A DNA stretch of 64,000 nucleotides from Macrotis lagotis (GCF_037893015.1 NC_133661.1:246966546-247030545), one strand, 5' to 3'. Counted from the first letter of the stretch, positions 46,500 through 58,858 are shown. A program made the numbers and translations. Notes: generated from the sequence alone by a model not told the origin.

Positions 46500-48150
46500 G
46501 TCCAAATGTGCTCAACTGCAATGTCTCATGATAGAGAAATAGGCCTAGAAAAGCAAATAATTTCTTTAAGGTCACATAGAATGTTAGTGCCAGAGCTAGA
46601 ACTACCAGTTCTCCATAAATAACCAAGATGAGTTAAGTAAAAGGTCTTGGATTTAGGAGGTAAAACAGATCTGTTTTCTTGAATCATTTAATTTGACTGA
46701 ATTTAAAAAGTACTTAGCATGTCAAAGTATTGGAGATACAAAGACAAAACATAAAATAGGTCTATTTATTATTCTCCTGGTTTACTGGGTAGGTTTAGGA
46801 CTTGTTCAGGTCAGCATAACATCATGACTCTGTAAGGTACACTTTTAATGATTGCATTTTCTAACTCAAGGATGTATCCATATGGACTCATTGGTTCAGT
46901 TACCAGCTCTTTCAGGGCCTCTCCTTCCTAATTCCCTCTGATCCAATCCTCACTAAAGCTCTTTTATTGCCTGTTTTTCCATCCTTTTCACCCTTGGCTC
47001 CAGTTAAGTTTCTTTGAGGCTTTGTTCCAAGACAGCTCCTCCATTCAATTCTTGTCTATTCTGGATGCTTAGCACATTGCCAATGATTTTTGAAAGGGAC
47101 CTCTGAGTAACAGCTGGTCACAGCTGGCCATCAGGGAGACTGAGGTGCCCCTTCCCTTCCTCCAATGGAGCCCCCAAGAAACAAGGCAGTTTTAGATTTT
47201 TTTTCCTCCAGTGGCCTGGGGATAATAATGAGCACATAGCATTCAACAGACAGTAAGAGCCCCGTCCATACCCATGTGAAAAGGGCAAGGTGCCCATTTG
47301 GGCTGCAAATAAACAGGCGACATATGTGCTCCAGACCAGCCCACAATGACTCCATTATCTTGCTTTTGCCAGAAGTGAAATAACACTCTATTACTGAAGG
47401 CATCAAACAATCAAGTAAACAAAATGTTTTCCTTCTACCCCCCCCTTCTTTCTCAATATTCTAGGACCTTGGAAACTTCAGTCATGAAGATTTTTTTTGT
47501 GATTTTATTTTCAAAAGAAGCCAGACCAACAAACACCAACAGGACAAGTTCTGGATGAACTCCCTTGAAGGAATCCTGATGTTTATGTTCCCTTCAGATA
47601 GCAAAGAACCCTTGTTCAGTCCCTTGGGGGTGGGATGGAGAGATATAGAGATGGGGAGGAAAGGCAGAAGTTGTAAAGGACATCAGTGAACCCATGGGTC
47701 AGCTATGGGTCAGTACATGGCTTCCTGGTAATGAATGGAGGAAGAAGGGGTTGGTTGAGTGGCCCCTTGTCCTCATTAACCACAACAGGACTGTGTTTTA
47801 ATACAATACAGAGATAATTGCAAAAGCTGTAACTTATTTGGCAATTAAGTGAATTCTTCATAAATATTTCTTGCATGAATGAATGGATGATAACAAACTG
47901 AAATTACATTAGAAGAATAGGTGAATGGCAGCACAAATTACTTTGAAGACTGAAAAGTTTTTGAAGCCTTTTAAATCTGATGATTACCACTACAGGGCAA
48001 TTAGTAGGAAAAATAATGAACATGGAGTCAGGAGATATTTAGCTAGGTTTATAATATGCCTTAGTGTGACCATAGGTAAATAGTGCTTTCATCTGTAAAA
48101 TAGGTTTATAGAAACCTATAGGGTTGCTGTGAAGATCTTTTCTCAAGAAA
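46500..48150. other. Intergenic stretch, mostly unique
   Basis: Apart from MIR-like pieces near 46265-46620 and 48005-48130, no repeat or exon was recognised. The block at about 46900-47800 is repeat-poor and could hold a regulatory element, but nothing specific is visible. Confidence 0.4.
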
Positions 48151-49924
48151 TTTAATATTTTTCTCCACCCCAAACCTCACTTGTCTACTTGAATAACTTT
48201 GGGTTACATATTGACACCCCCTTAATCACCTTGACCTTCAATTCATCACTTTCTCCAATTCCTATAATCTAGTCCTTCAGTAAACCTCAGCCTCAAAGAT
48301 AATTATACCTTTGATTTCACCAACACCTATAAATGATCCGCATCATTGATCAATAACTCAGATATTCCTGTTTATGACCAAAACCACCTATTTCACTTTG
48401 TGCCTCAATCTTCTAAAAACTAATTTTTTTAACTATATTCTTATTGGTGTTCCCTCATGTCACTACTTTTTCCTCTGATCCCGCTTTTCTCCTTTCCCAA
48501 TCTTGACATTGTCATTAATCAGTTCAGTTATATACTTCTCTGATCTCTTAAAACTTCTATCCTTTCTCCCATCTCTGCCCTTGCCTCATTACACTCTGAC
48601 CCTGGTTTCCTCCCATCACCTGCCTTCTCTATTGCTTCTCACATGCTGCTAAGCAATTCTAGCAATGAATACCATTAGTTTATTTAATCTTTGCTGGATT
48701 CTAACAGTTTCATAGCAATACTTTTATTCTTTCTTGATTATCTATCACTCATTTAATAATAATGGCTCCAAATCTCTTCTTTCATTCTCCTACATTCACT
48801 CTTCCTCCCTTCTTCTCAGGAGTCTCTTCTTTGCTCCAATCTTTGAGGATGATCTAGCATTTCTCCTTGTCAAGGTCAATCCCTTTACTTAGGCTTTTGA
48901 CCTCATCCCTTCCCATGTCCTTTGGTAATTTTGTCCCTTTAATTTTCAATCTCTTCTTAGCTTCTGGCTTCTTTCTTATTGTCTTCAAATATACCCAGAT
49001 TTCCTCAATCCTTAAAGAAAGTCCTTTACCTGACCCTACTATCTTCTCAGCTATATCTCTCTTCTTGTTCATAGGAAAAACTCCTAAAATATATATTTAT
49101 ACTCATTGCCTTCACTTCTCTCCCTGTTCACTTCCCAGACTCTTTTAAAACTGACTTTCAAAGAATTTGCCATTCAACTGATACTCTCTCTCTCGGAAAA
49201 TTTCTCTCTCTTCAAGGCTACAGATAACTTAATTTCTAAATCTCAAAGCCTTCTCTAGGTCCTCATTTGGAAAATCTTCCTGTGATTTTTTTTTTGAGAT
49301 TGTTGACAAACCTCTCCTAGATGCTCTCTCTCCTGGCTTTTCAGGACACTTGGTTTTTCTGATTCATCCATGTCTTATCTTCTCTGCATGAGTGAACTTG
49401 TAGGTCTTTGGTTCTTTTCTTCTCTCTTTACATTATTTTTATCAGTTCACACAGATTCAAATATCATATATATGTAGGGAACTTTCAAATCTACATAGTT
49501 AGACCTCATCCCTCTCCTGAGTTCCATTCCTAAATCTCCATTTGCCCATGGGACATTTTGAATTGGATATGTTTTAGGCATCTCAAAATTAACTCCTTCC
49601 ATCTCTGTGAACTATTGTACCATATCTCTTCTGGGTTTTATGATTAATATCTTCAAGAAAACAATCTATAATAGGTCCTTTCACTTCCTCTGTTATTCTT
49701 TTCTTAATGCTCTTTAATCAGGTTTCAGAGTTCATCATTCACCTGAAATTGCTTTGTGCAAATTTAATGGTGATCTCTCAGTTACCAAATCCAGAGACCC
49801 TTTTTTCAATATTCATCCTTCTTGACCTCTCTGTAGCTGTTGATACAATTGATCACTCTCTTCTCTTTAATACTCTTTTCTTGATAGGCTTTTGTGACAC
49901 TATTTTCCTGCTTCTCCTCCTACT

Positions 49925-50165
49925 AGTTTGGTGGCATGGAAGATAAAGTGTTGGACTTGGAATAGGAAAGACTTGAATTAAATTGGCCATGTGATCCTTG
50001 GTAAATCACTTAACCTCTATTTGCCTTAGTTACCTCAACTGTAAAATTGGGGTAATAAAAAGTTGCTAACTTACTGGGTTGTTATGAAGATCAAAAAAGA
50101 TAATATTTGTAAAAACATAACAAAACAAAAATCCTACCCCAATGCATGGAAAATCATAAGTACTA
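49925..50165 (+). mobile_element. MIR-like element inside L2
   Basis: TGGCATGGAAGATAAAGTGT, GTAAATCACTTAACCTCTAT, GCCTTAGTTACCTCAACTGT and GGGTTGTTATGAAGATCAAA. The L2 frame resumes after it. Confidence 0.7.
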
Positions 50166-51061
50166 TACAAATACTTATTCCTCCCTTCCCCTTCTCAGTT
50201 TCCTTTGCCAGATTTCAACCACTTCACTACTAACTGTATGATTGTCCCATAGCCTTGGTACTCTTCTATTCTCTTTCTATATTTTACTTAGTGTTCTCAT
50301 TAGCTCCCATGCATTTAGTTATCATATCTTTGTTGATGATTCTCAGATCTATGTATGCATTCCTAACTTCTCTGTTAACCTCCAACCTCACATCTCTAAA
50401 TCTGTATTAGATAACTTGAACTGGATGTCCAGGGACATCTTAAACAAACATGTCCAAAACTGTACTCATAATCTTTTCTTCCAAACCCTTTCCCCTTCTA
50501 CATTTCCCTATCACATTCTCCCAGTCTCCCAGGCTAGATGTCAACCTCAATTCCTCACTAAATCTCTGCCCCAATTCCCCAGAGTCAATTAACTGCCAAG
50601 TTAATTTCACCTTTGTGCCATCTCTTCTGTTTACCCCTTCTGTCCTCTGATACTGCCACCACCCTGATGCAGGCCCTCATCTCCTTATGCCCAAACAATT
50701 TGAATAGTCTGCCACAAGTCTTTCCTTCTTTACTTCATCCTCCATTAGCTGCCAATAATTTTTCTAAAGCACAGGTTTGACCATGTTACTGTGCCTGACA
50801 AATGATAAGCACCTAATGTTTATTGACTGAATGACTAACATTTCCAAATAGAACTCAGTATCTTTCTTCCTATTTCTATCTTTCCTCCTAAATTTGCTAA
50901 CTCTCTTAAGGACACTGTGGTTCTTACAGTCACTAAGGTTATTAATTTATAGCACAAAAAAATATGATCATGTCACTCCCATAGAAGCTTCATTGGCTCC
51001 CTGTTGCCTTAAGGATAAACTATAAACTCTTTAGTTTGGTATTTGAAGTTCTTTTCTTTTT

Positions 51062-51219
51062 TTCTTTATTTTTTATTTATTTAAGACAATGGAGTTAAGA
51101 GTGACTTGCCCAAGGTCACACAGCTAGGCAATTATTAAATGTCTGAGGCTGGATTTGAACTCAGGATCTCCTGACTCCAGGGCTGGTACTTTATCCACTG
51201 CACCACCTAGCTGCCCACC
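51062..51219 (-). mobile_element. Short marsupial SINE inside L2
   Basis: CAATGGAGTTAAGAGTGACT and CACTGCACCACCTAGCTGCC. The flanks ATTTGAAGTTCTTTT and ATTTGGCGTTTTCTT are weakly similar. Confidence 0.82.
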
Positions 51220-51420
51220 ATTTGGCGTTTTCTTGGCAAAGATATTGGAGTGTTTACCATTTCCTTCTCCAGCTCATTTTAAGGATGAGGAACTGAGGTA
51301 AACAGGGTTAAGTAACTCATTCAGTGTCACATAACTAAGTGTCCAAGTTCAGATTTGAACTCAGGAAGATGAGTTTTCCTAACTCTGGGTCAGGCACTCT
51401 AGCCACAGTATTACTCGGTT
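51220..51420 (-). mobile_element. MAR1-type CORE-SINE fragment
   Basis: TTCTTGGCAAAGATATTGGA, TTCCTTCTCCAGCTCATTTT, GATTTGAACTCAGGAAGATG. It lies directly against the preceding SINE. Confidence 0.7.
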
Positions 51421-52824
51421 TGATTGTATTTCAATTCCCTACATACTCTATATTCCAGCTAAATTGCCATGTAGTTGTTCCCCTTACATTGTATTCCTTC
51501 TACTGCTTCAATGCCTTTGCGCATGTCTGGAATATACTTCCTCCTCCTCTCTGCCACTTGGAACCCTGGCGGTAGTCTATATTAGTCACACATCCAGCAG
51601 AGCAGGCATCTGGCGTAGTATGTATTCAGCAGAAACCTTCATGAAACAGGTCTGGTAACATCTTGAAGATAGCTCTAGAAGACCTCAGCATCTGTGAATT
51701 ATCCAAGGTAAGAATTGTCCCTCTTCTGGTCCACCTTGGCCACATGTTTGTACACCTCTATATACACATCCCAATCACATGGATTTTTTATTTTAGGACT
51801 TTTTCATTCATATTACCTACATGTCTATATTCTTCCCATTGATAATATGATTATATGAGGTAGAGTGTGTCCCAAAATTTTGGGTCAAATTTTTTTATTT
51901 CTACTTTTCCTATTCTACTATTTTATTTAATGCCTTTTCTTCAAACTAATTAGAACCTTAGGCTTACTGTTAAAATTAAAGATTGGTAGGGGCTTATCAA
52001 TGATAATTTTAGTGGCATGGAATAGACTTCTCTGGGGGATCTAATCTGCCAGTTAAATTTGTACACCTAGCTATTATAAATGCATTGTGTAAAATGTATC
52101 ACCCTTGAGGGAGGGGACAGATTTTCATTTTGACTTTTAGCACAACTGCTATCATATTCAATAATGTATGGGAAGTACTTTGTATACCTTAAATCACCAT
52201 GCAAAGGTTGGATCTTATTATTATGACTAGAAAGGGGGCAATAGGCTGAAATTTGAATGAAGTAGATGCAAATGACTGTAACTTTATCTACTTTAGGAAT
52301 GATTTCAGGATTGGTAATGCCCTGAATACATCCATCTCTAATTTGATCTGCTCAAGAATTTTAAGTGTGAAAGAAGGGCAAGAACATCAGCTGTTTTTTG
52401 AAGATGGACGTGTGAGAAAGATTCTCACACAGGCCTGATCCTGTTGGACTAGTTCAGGTGTGGAAGGGGTAACTGCAGGTATGGAGGTGGTAAATGGATT
52501 AATATTTCAGAAATTTATTCTTAGGAAAAAACTGAAAAAAAAATCACAGATTTATTTTGTTTTGCACTAAGGAATAGTCTGAGAAGATGAAGGAGGAATA
52601 TAAATTAATGGAAGACCATAGCCCCTGGATTTAGGTGGTTGAAGACTGAAAAGGATGATTCAGGTGCTCAGATGCTTCATTACTTGATAAAATATAAAGG
52701 GGATAAAATATACACATAATCTTTATCTTAACTATAGGCTTTAATTCTTGGCAAAGAACTTTTCTGAAACCACTTTGAGTGCCCTCTAGTGGCCACTGAT
52801 TAAAAAATTCTAAGACATTCTTTT

Positions 52825-53010
52825 AAATAGAATCACTGAACCCCAGAATCCATCTAGACCAGCCCCTAATTTTACAGATAAGAAAACTGAGAACCAAAGG
52901 CCCAAGAATTGAAACAGTCAATCTAAGGTACTGAAAAGCAGACTAGGTAGTGAATAACTGTCCTAGGATTGGAAGCCAGGTCCTCTGAATTCAAACTCAC
53001 TAATCCTTTT
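52825..53010 (-). repeat. MIR-related element
   Basis: TTTTACAGATAAGAAAACTG, then GGAAGCCAGGTCCTCTGAAT, in reverse MIR order. Confidence 0.55.
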
Positions 53011-53269
53011 TGGATTTCAAACTGCATCTCTGAAACTACTTAGGTTTCTTTTGCTATACAAGTTATATGTCTCACTCAGTAATATCTGGGGAAAATGCCA
53101 TCATTATTTATTTATTTGTGAGGAGAGGCAAGTATCAAAATCAATTCATATTATATGTTATAGTTATGTATTATCTACTTCCTCACAGAGAGGTTTATGT
53201 AGTTAATAGGTAACTTTAGGCCGCATTTTAATGAAATTAGTAGCTAGTACTTATACAGCAATTTATTTT

Positions 53270-53670
53270 TTTATTTTATTGTATTTATTTTTTCTCTTTA
53301 CGCCCATTTAAAAGATAGAAAAAACCCAACCTTGAAACAAACATACACATTTAAGTAAAACAAATTCTCACATTGTTCATGTCCAAAAATGTGTTTTTTA
53401 ATTCTGAATTTTGTTTCAATCACCTCTACATTAAGAGGTAGATTGCATGTTTCTTCATCTGTCCTCTGTAATTATAGCTGGTCATTGCATTAATCAGAAA
53501 TCTTGTCTTACAAAGTTGTCTTTATATTGTTACTATTATTATATAAATTATTTTGGTTCTGCTCACTCTACTCTGCATTAGTTCATACAAGACTGCTAAA
53601 ATATCTCTGAAGCCGCTCCTTTGTGCATTTCTTATGGTGCAATCCTATTCTACTATATTCGCATGTTATA
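53270..53670. repeat. Unclassified marsupial interspersed repeat
   Basis: GGTTCTGCTCACTCTACTCT, GCATTAGTTCATACAAGACT and CTTATGGTGCAATCCTATTC match a high-copy marsupial repeat I recognise by sequence. It is possibly LINE-1 related, but the family is not certain. Confidence 0.4.
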
Positions 53671-54344
53671 AATGTGAAAATGGGACAAACATTATGATAA
53701 ATATTTTATAAATAATGATTAAAGAATTCAGAGCTTGAAGAGATCTTGGAGATCATCTAATCTAGTGGTGTCAAACTCAAATAGAAACAGGGTCCACTAA
53801 CCACATATAAGGATCTCCAAGTGCCATGTATTATCTCAGAAAAATCATATATTAACTTTACATATTTTTGTATTTGTATTTGTATTCATTTTGTTAATTA
53901 TTTCCAATTACATTTGAATATGATTTGACCCCAATAGGGAGTGTTGTGGTAGTATTTGATACCACTAGATTAGGTTTCAGTTCAATCCCCTTTATAAATG
54001 AGAAAATGGAGATCCAGAGTTATGAAGTGATTTGACTAATTAATTACCTATTACCTAGGCAATAGAATCATAGGATTTAGGAATGGATATTGGAGGATAT
54101 CTAGTCTAACCCCTTTATATTTTACAAATGAGAAAATTCAAGGCCTGGAATGGTTAAATAAGTTATCCAAGGTTACATAAAACCTAGAATTTGAATGTGC
54201 ATAATCTGACTCTAAATCCAATGCTCTTCTTCCTACTTGGAAAGAATAAGTGACTTATCTAAGGTTGTGCTAATTAGTGGTAGAACCAGGGTACCAACTC
54301 CAGCTAGGCTTTTCCAATACAATATAGCAGAGAACTTTTTCTTT

Positions 54345-54347
54345 TTC

Positions 54348-54379
<32 letters not shown>

Positions 54380-54538
54380 ATTTCTTTCTTTTTTTTTTTT
54401 TGGTGAGGTAATAGTGGTTAAATGACTTGCCCAGGGTCACCCAGCTATTAAGTGTTAAGTGTCTGAGGTCAGATTTGAACTAAGGTCCTCCTGACTCCAG
54501 GGAGTGTACTATATCCATTGTGCCACCTAGTTGTTCCC
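54345..54538 (-). mobile_element. SINE of an older variant with T-rich tail
   Basis: (CTTTT)n at 54345-54385, then TGACTTGCCCAGGGTCACCC, TTAAGTGTTAAGTGTCTGAG and CCATTGTGCCACCTAGTTGT. The ATTAAGTGTTAAGTG middle differs from the main family's TAATTATTAAGTG, so it is a separate subfamily. Confidence 0.75.
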
Positions 54539-54589
54539 TCAAGCAGAATGATTTTTAATCATTTTGTGTGTGTTGGGGGGCGGTGTCCT

Positions 54590-54790
54590 GGACCCTGGAC
54601 CTTTTTTTGTTTTTCTTGACAGTCTGGTGAAATCAGTGGATTTCTTATCAAAGTAATTTTGTTGCCTATATTTGCAATTGAAGAAAATGCTAAATTTGAA
54701 TTAGAGATTAGCAAAACTAAAGGAGTATTTCTTCACCTCAACTTGCCTCATCTAGGTTCAGAGACCCCTTGAAATCTCTCCTTAAATTAA
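54590..54790 (+). repeat. Ancient mammalian interspersed repeat fragment
   Basis: GACAGTCTGGTGAAATCAGT, GTTGCCTATATTTGCAATTG and AGAAAATGCTAAATTTGAAT. It shares the CAGTCTGGTGAAATC start with 28620-28800. Confidence 0.4.
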
Positions 54791-55049
54791 TAAATCCTGC
54801 ACTAGAATAATTCTGGATGTTTGGGGAAAAGAGAATGGAATTTCATTAACTTTTAAATTAGTCAGATCAGCACTGACTTTATTTCCCTGGTATAGGCTTG
54901 CTGAGAGTAACCAGGATCTGATTAATAAATTGCCACTGTGACTTCTCCCCTATCCCTTCCTGGGTGAGACTTAGGAATTTCTTTTTGTTTTCCAATTAGA
55001 ATTGTTTCTAAGTTTTCAGTGGTTAAAGCAGTTAAAAAAGAAAAAAAAA

Positions 55050-55238
55050 CAGTCTTCCATTGCATCCAGGGTCATCTCCTGGTTCATACTTGGCCACTGG
55101 ATCCCAAATGGTTCTTGAGTAGAAAGTCAGACTGGTACCCTTCCACCTTTAAATCCAATTCACTTGAATGTCATAGTATTTCTTCCACAATGTCATGGTC
55201 TTCTTCCAGAATAAAAAGACAAACAACAACAAAGGAAT
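55050..55238 (+). mobile_element. 3' half of RTE-tailed SINE
   Basis: TTGGCCACTGGATCCCAAAT, AAATCCAATTCACTTGAATG, TGTCATGGTCTTCTTCCAGA. The tRNA-like head is missing. Confidence 0.7.
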
Positions 55239-55974
55239 TGTTTCTAGACTTTTGTTGACCTTGCTGGTGGGCTAAGGCTGTCTCCCTGAATTTCGGAATA
55301 ACCCTCATTTTTTCTAGTATTAAGAACCATAAATGTACAAATCTAATATTTCTTTGAAAATAAGTGGGTTACCTTTGACTAGGAGTTTTGGAAGATGAAT
55401 CTTTCCTGTCAGGGAGTCTATGCCACCTTGTCTTAGGCTTTGACTGTACAAACCCAGAGTCTCTTGTGCCCTGGCAGTTTGGCAGAGGCTGAGATGCCAT
55501 TGTTTTTTTTCCTTCTTAGTCTTCCAACTTGTAAATCAGCCAACTCAGCTGCTGCTGGGTCACCTTGTAAAGTTATGGAAAGTCCTGAAAGTATAAGGGA
55601 AATATTCTATGGCCAGACAGATAGGAGCCATTGCTTTGCCTAAACTATAGTAGCAGTTCAGGCAAATTCAGTTAGACAGATATTTATTAAGTCTTTGCTG
55701 ATAGACAAGGTGCCATGCTAGGTATTAGAGATAGAGAGATTTAAAAAAAAGAGTATTATCTGCCCTTAAGAAGCTTTCATTCTATTGCAATGATCTGAAT
55801 TATTGTTAAAGTACTAACAATTCAACTTAACTCACTTCAAATTAGGATAGGATAGACTTAGAGTAAGAAAGACTTTAAGCTGCTAATATACTTCAATTCT
55901 CATCCCTAGTCCTATTTTATTGCTTAAGTAAAAAACAATTGGATATCTGCTCCTATTAAGGCAGAGGAAGCAAT

Positions 55975-56050
55975 GGTTATATATAGTGTATATACATATT
56001 CCATATATAAAATTATATATATATACACACATATATATACATACATGAAA
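55975..56050. repeat. AT-rich (TATATACA)n tract
   Basis: Alternating TATA/TACA sequence. Similar tracts lie at about 56385-56480 and 56560-56660, the latter with a roughly 30-base duplicated unit, ACCATATATCTATATATAGC. Confidence 0.8.
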
Positions 56051-56134
56051 AGATTCCATAGATTATAGATTTGGGTATGTATAATGCATACATATGAGAC
56101 AAAGTTGCATAGATTATATACAACATATACAATT

Positions 56135-56365
56135 TTTGTTGTTGAATCATTTCAGTTGTCTGATTCTCTGTGACCTCATTTTGGGGATTTTCTTTACAAT
56201 GATACTGAAGTGATTTGACATTGCCTTTTCCAGCTCATTTTATAGATCAGGAAATGGAGGAAAACAGGATTAAGTAATTTGTCTAGGGTCACATGGCCAA
56301 TATGTGTCTGAGGCCAGATGTGAACTCAAAATCACAATCTGAACACTGTGTTACCTAGCTGCTCT
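56135..56365 (-). mobile_element. MAR1-type CORE-SINE
   Basis: CTGATTCTCTGTGACCTCAT, CCTTTTCCAGCTCATTTTAT, GTTACCTAGCTGCTCT. Confidence 0.75.
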
Positions 56366-57489
56366 ACATACATATATTTATACATTTATGCATACAGACG
56401 TACATACAGCATAGATGCACACATGTAGTTTATATATATATATATATTTATATATAATATGTGTATATGTGTAAGATAGAAACAGAGACAGAGAGATGAG
56501 AGAGAAAGAGAATTGGGAATTTCTTCTGTTAACCAATTAGATTTGTTTCTAGACTTTTGTCTAGAAACCATATATCTATATATAGCTATATATAAACCAT
56601 ATATCTATATATAGCTATATGTATATAGCATATATATATATATATATATATATGCCTGTCATATACATGTGTATATATTTGTATATGGCACTGAATTAGG
56701 TGCTAGAGTTACAAAGGCAAAATCAAAAAGCAATCATCAAGTAGCTTATATTCTATAGGAGGAATAATAGTACATATATTAATCAATATGAAGTACTGTC
56801 AGGGCCTGGGACAATAACTACTGGGGCAACAGGAAAGAACTCTTGTTGGAGGAGACATTTAATGATAGAATTTTGAAGGAACCTTTAGCTATAAGTGTAT
56901 AGGGGTAGGGAGGTAGATCAGGGGAAACTGATCAATTTGATAAGATTCCACATCCCCGAAATTATGGGGTGGACTTTTTCCAAAAGGACATTTCCCGATG
57001 ACTGATTGCTTCCAGATTGATTGAGTCAGTGGGGATGGATTTAAGTTGTTTGTAAAAACTATTCTTTCCTTATGGTCTATAAAAATGAATTGTAAAGTGG
57101 TTCATTCTTTTTTCTGTTTGTACATTTTCTCTACCTTAGAATTCTAGACTACAATATAGCAAGAAGAATAGGGGACTTAATTTTTCTCTTCTCCACTCTT
57201 GGAGAAAATGATAGGAGAGACAATGGTAAGCTCCCTCAGTTTACTCAGATGGTATGTGAAAGAAATTCATAGACCTTGAGTTCTTGCCTTTTTGGTGTTT
57301 TTTCTTTTACTTTTCTGTTTCATTTTCTGAGCACAAATCAGAAACTTTTAACACAATGGCCATGACAGATTCTGTCCTTTACCTGCTATTATGATTTGTT
57401 CAGGTTCACTCTAGGGAAGCCTAACCTTTCCTCAAATGATTTGGCAGTCTCATCATCCCCAATCCTGCCATGTAAGAATGATTTTGTTT

Positions 57490-58560
57490 TTATCTCTCAT
57501 CTGGTTGGTTGGTTGGTTCTCGTCCTTCATTAACAAAAAAGACCAAAATGACATCACTATATTAGAGATGAAAAACAGTGTGTCTGTTTATGGTTGATCA
57601 GGCCTATACAAGCTTGGAATGCTCTACCATAGGTCAGGCACAAATAGTCCATGTGGACACTGAAGTAGTTACTTTAAGCTTATGTGTCTCACATTTCCTT
57701 TGAGCTCTTTCAATTATGCTTTGCTCTCTGATGCTCTCTCACAGCATCCTTTCTGATGAGGGCATACCATGTTGGCAGTTTTGTGCCAATGTCTCCCATA
57801 CTGTATAATCAGCATCCTGGTTATTTCTTCTGACCCCTTATATCGACTGTTCCTTGAACATCTCTGAAATCACATTGGTCTCTCAGGGAGGTGACCATAT
57901 TCCAGATGAAGGATCAGCTTTCTGGCAAGAATCTTCCTAGCAGGGACAACTAAGTGGCACAGTGGATTCACACCAGCTTTGGAGTCAAGAGAACCTGAGT
58001 TCAAATCCGACCTCAGATACTTAATAATTGCCTACCTGTGTGACCTTGGACAAGTCACTTAACTGCATTGCCTTAAATAACTACAAATTTTAAAAAAGAA
58101 TCTCACCATTAACTAGAAAAGAAGCACCCTTGCAATTGTCACAGGACAATCTATTCCCTATATTTTTAAAGTGATGAACAATGGAGGCATCTGTGATTTC
58201 TTGGAAGATAGTCTCTTCATTCCATATAACCTGGAAAATTTCAGTCAGCTTTTGTATGAGCATTGGACCCCCCACTTTGTAAATCTCAGCTCAAATAGAA
58301 TCAGCATCAGGTGCTTTGTCACATGAAAAGAATCTAATGGCATTCAAAACCTCTTCTTCAGTTGGAGCTTCAGCGAGGGATGGACTGACTTCAACTTATG
58401 GTAAACAGTCAATGACTTCTGCATTGATTGATGATGGTCTATTAAGAACATTATGGAAATGTTCAGCCCATTTCTCTAGGATCTTGTCCCTATCACTAAT
58501 CAATGTAACATATATCTTTGGACCATAGATAATCTTTAGGGTATCTCTCATCTAGGGAAA
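57490..58560 (-). mobile_element. RTE-X/L4-like LINE fragment with 3' end, split by a SINE
   Basis: Reverse-strand translation gives DRDKILEKWAEHFHNVLN, SLAEAPTEEEVLNAIRFFS, DKAPDADSI then AEIYKVGGPMLIQKLTEIFQ, DASIVHHFKNIGNRLSCDN and KILARKLILHLEYGHLPERP. These are the finger/palm start of a reverse transcriptase of the group usually placed in RTE-X/L4. After an internal deletion the C-terminal finger-like CLTYGRAFQACIGLINHKQT and HC appears (about 57590-57650), then a 3' end TGATGTCATTTTGGTC...AATGAAGGACGAG. Stops and frame changes show it is dead. A SINE (57944-58090) is inserted. Confidence 0.8.
57944..58090 (+). mobile_element. Short marsupial SINE inside the RTE-like LINE
   Basis: CAACTAAGTGGCACAGTGGA, GAGTTCAAATCCGACCTCAG, then an AAATTTTAAAA-type tail. 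Flanks AGAATCTTCC and AGAATCTCAC are similar. Confidence 0.85.
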
Positions 58561-58636
58561 GTAAAAGAGATATTCAATATTCAAACATGAACTGGATATT
58601 GTACAAGTAATTTATACCTACTTGAAGAAAGTCTCG

Positions 58637-58720
58637 AAAAGAATAAGAAAGAGGAGGGGGCAGTGGTGGCTAGGTGGGACAAGAATAAGAAAGAGGAGGG
58701 GGCAGTGGCGGCAAGGTGGC
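58637..58720. repeat. 42-base tandem duplication at a SINE 5' junction
   Basis: ACAAGAATAAGAAAGAGGAG plus GGGGCAGTGG occurs twice in a row, each time followed by a SINE-head-like GGCTAGGTGG or GGCAAGGTGG. Confidence 0.88.
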
Positions 58721-58858
58721 ACAGTGGATAGAGCACTGTCCCTGGAGTCAGGAGTACTTGAGTTCAAATTCAGCCTCAGACACTTAATAATTACCTAGCT
58801 GTGTGGCCTTGGGTAAGCCACTTAACCCCATTAGCCTTGCAAAAAAACTGAAAAAAAG
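58700..58858 (+). mobile_element. Short marsupial SINE
   Basis: GGCAAGGTGGCACAGTGGAT, GAGTCAGGAGTACTTGAGTT, CTTAATAATTACCTAGCTGT and TTGCAAAAAAACTGAAAAAA. The downstream AGTAAGAAAGGGGAG resembles the upstream AATAAGAAAGAGGAG, a likely target duplication. Confidence 0.9.

Larger units (their letters stand above)
48150..51660 (+). mobile_element. Long L2 LINE copy, several insertions, decayed
   Basis: About 3.5 kb in one orientation. Reverse transcriptase signatures are readable by eye: FILLDLSVAVDTIDHSLLF (about 49830-49890; L2/CR1 consensus-like LLDLSAAFDTVDHSLL) and FSYHIFVDDSQIYVCIPN (about 50310-50370), where the YADD box reads FVDD. The 3' part has CTTCATTGGCTCCCTGTTGC. A MIR-like element is inserted at about 49925-50165, a short SINE at 51062-51219 and a MAR1-like piece at 51220-51420. 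The reading frame is broken in many places. Confidence 0.8.

Noticed and set aside
50242-50592. 116-residue + strand open frame with FVDDSQIY
   Set aside because: Recognised as L2-type reverse transcriptase debris, so it is annotated as a LINE and not as a gene.
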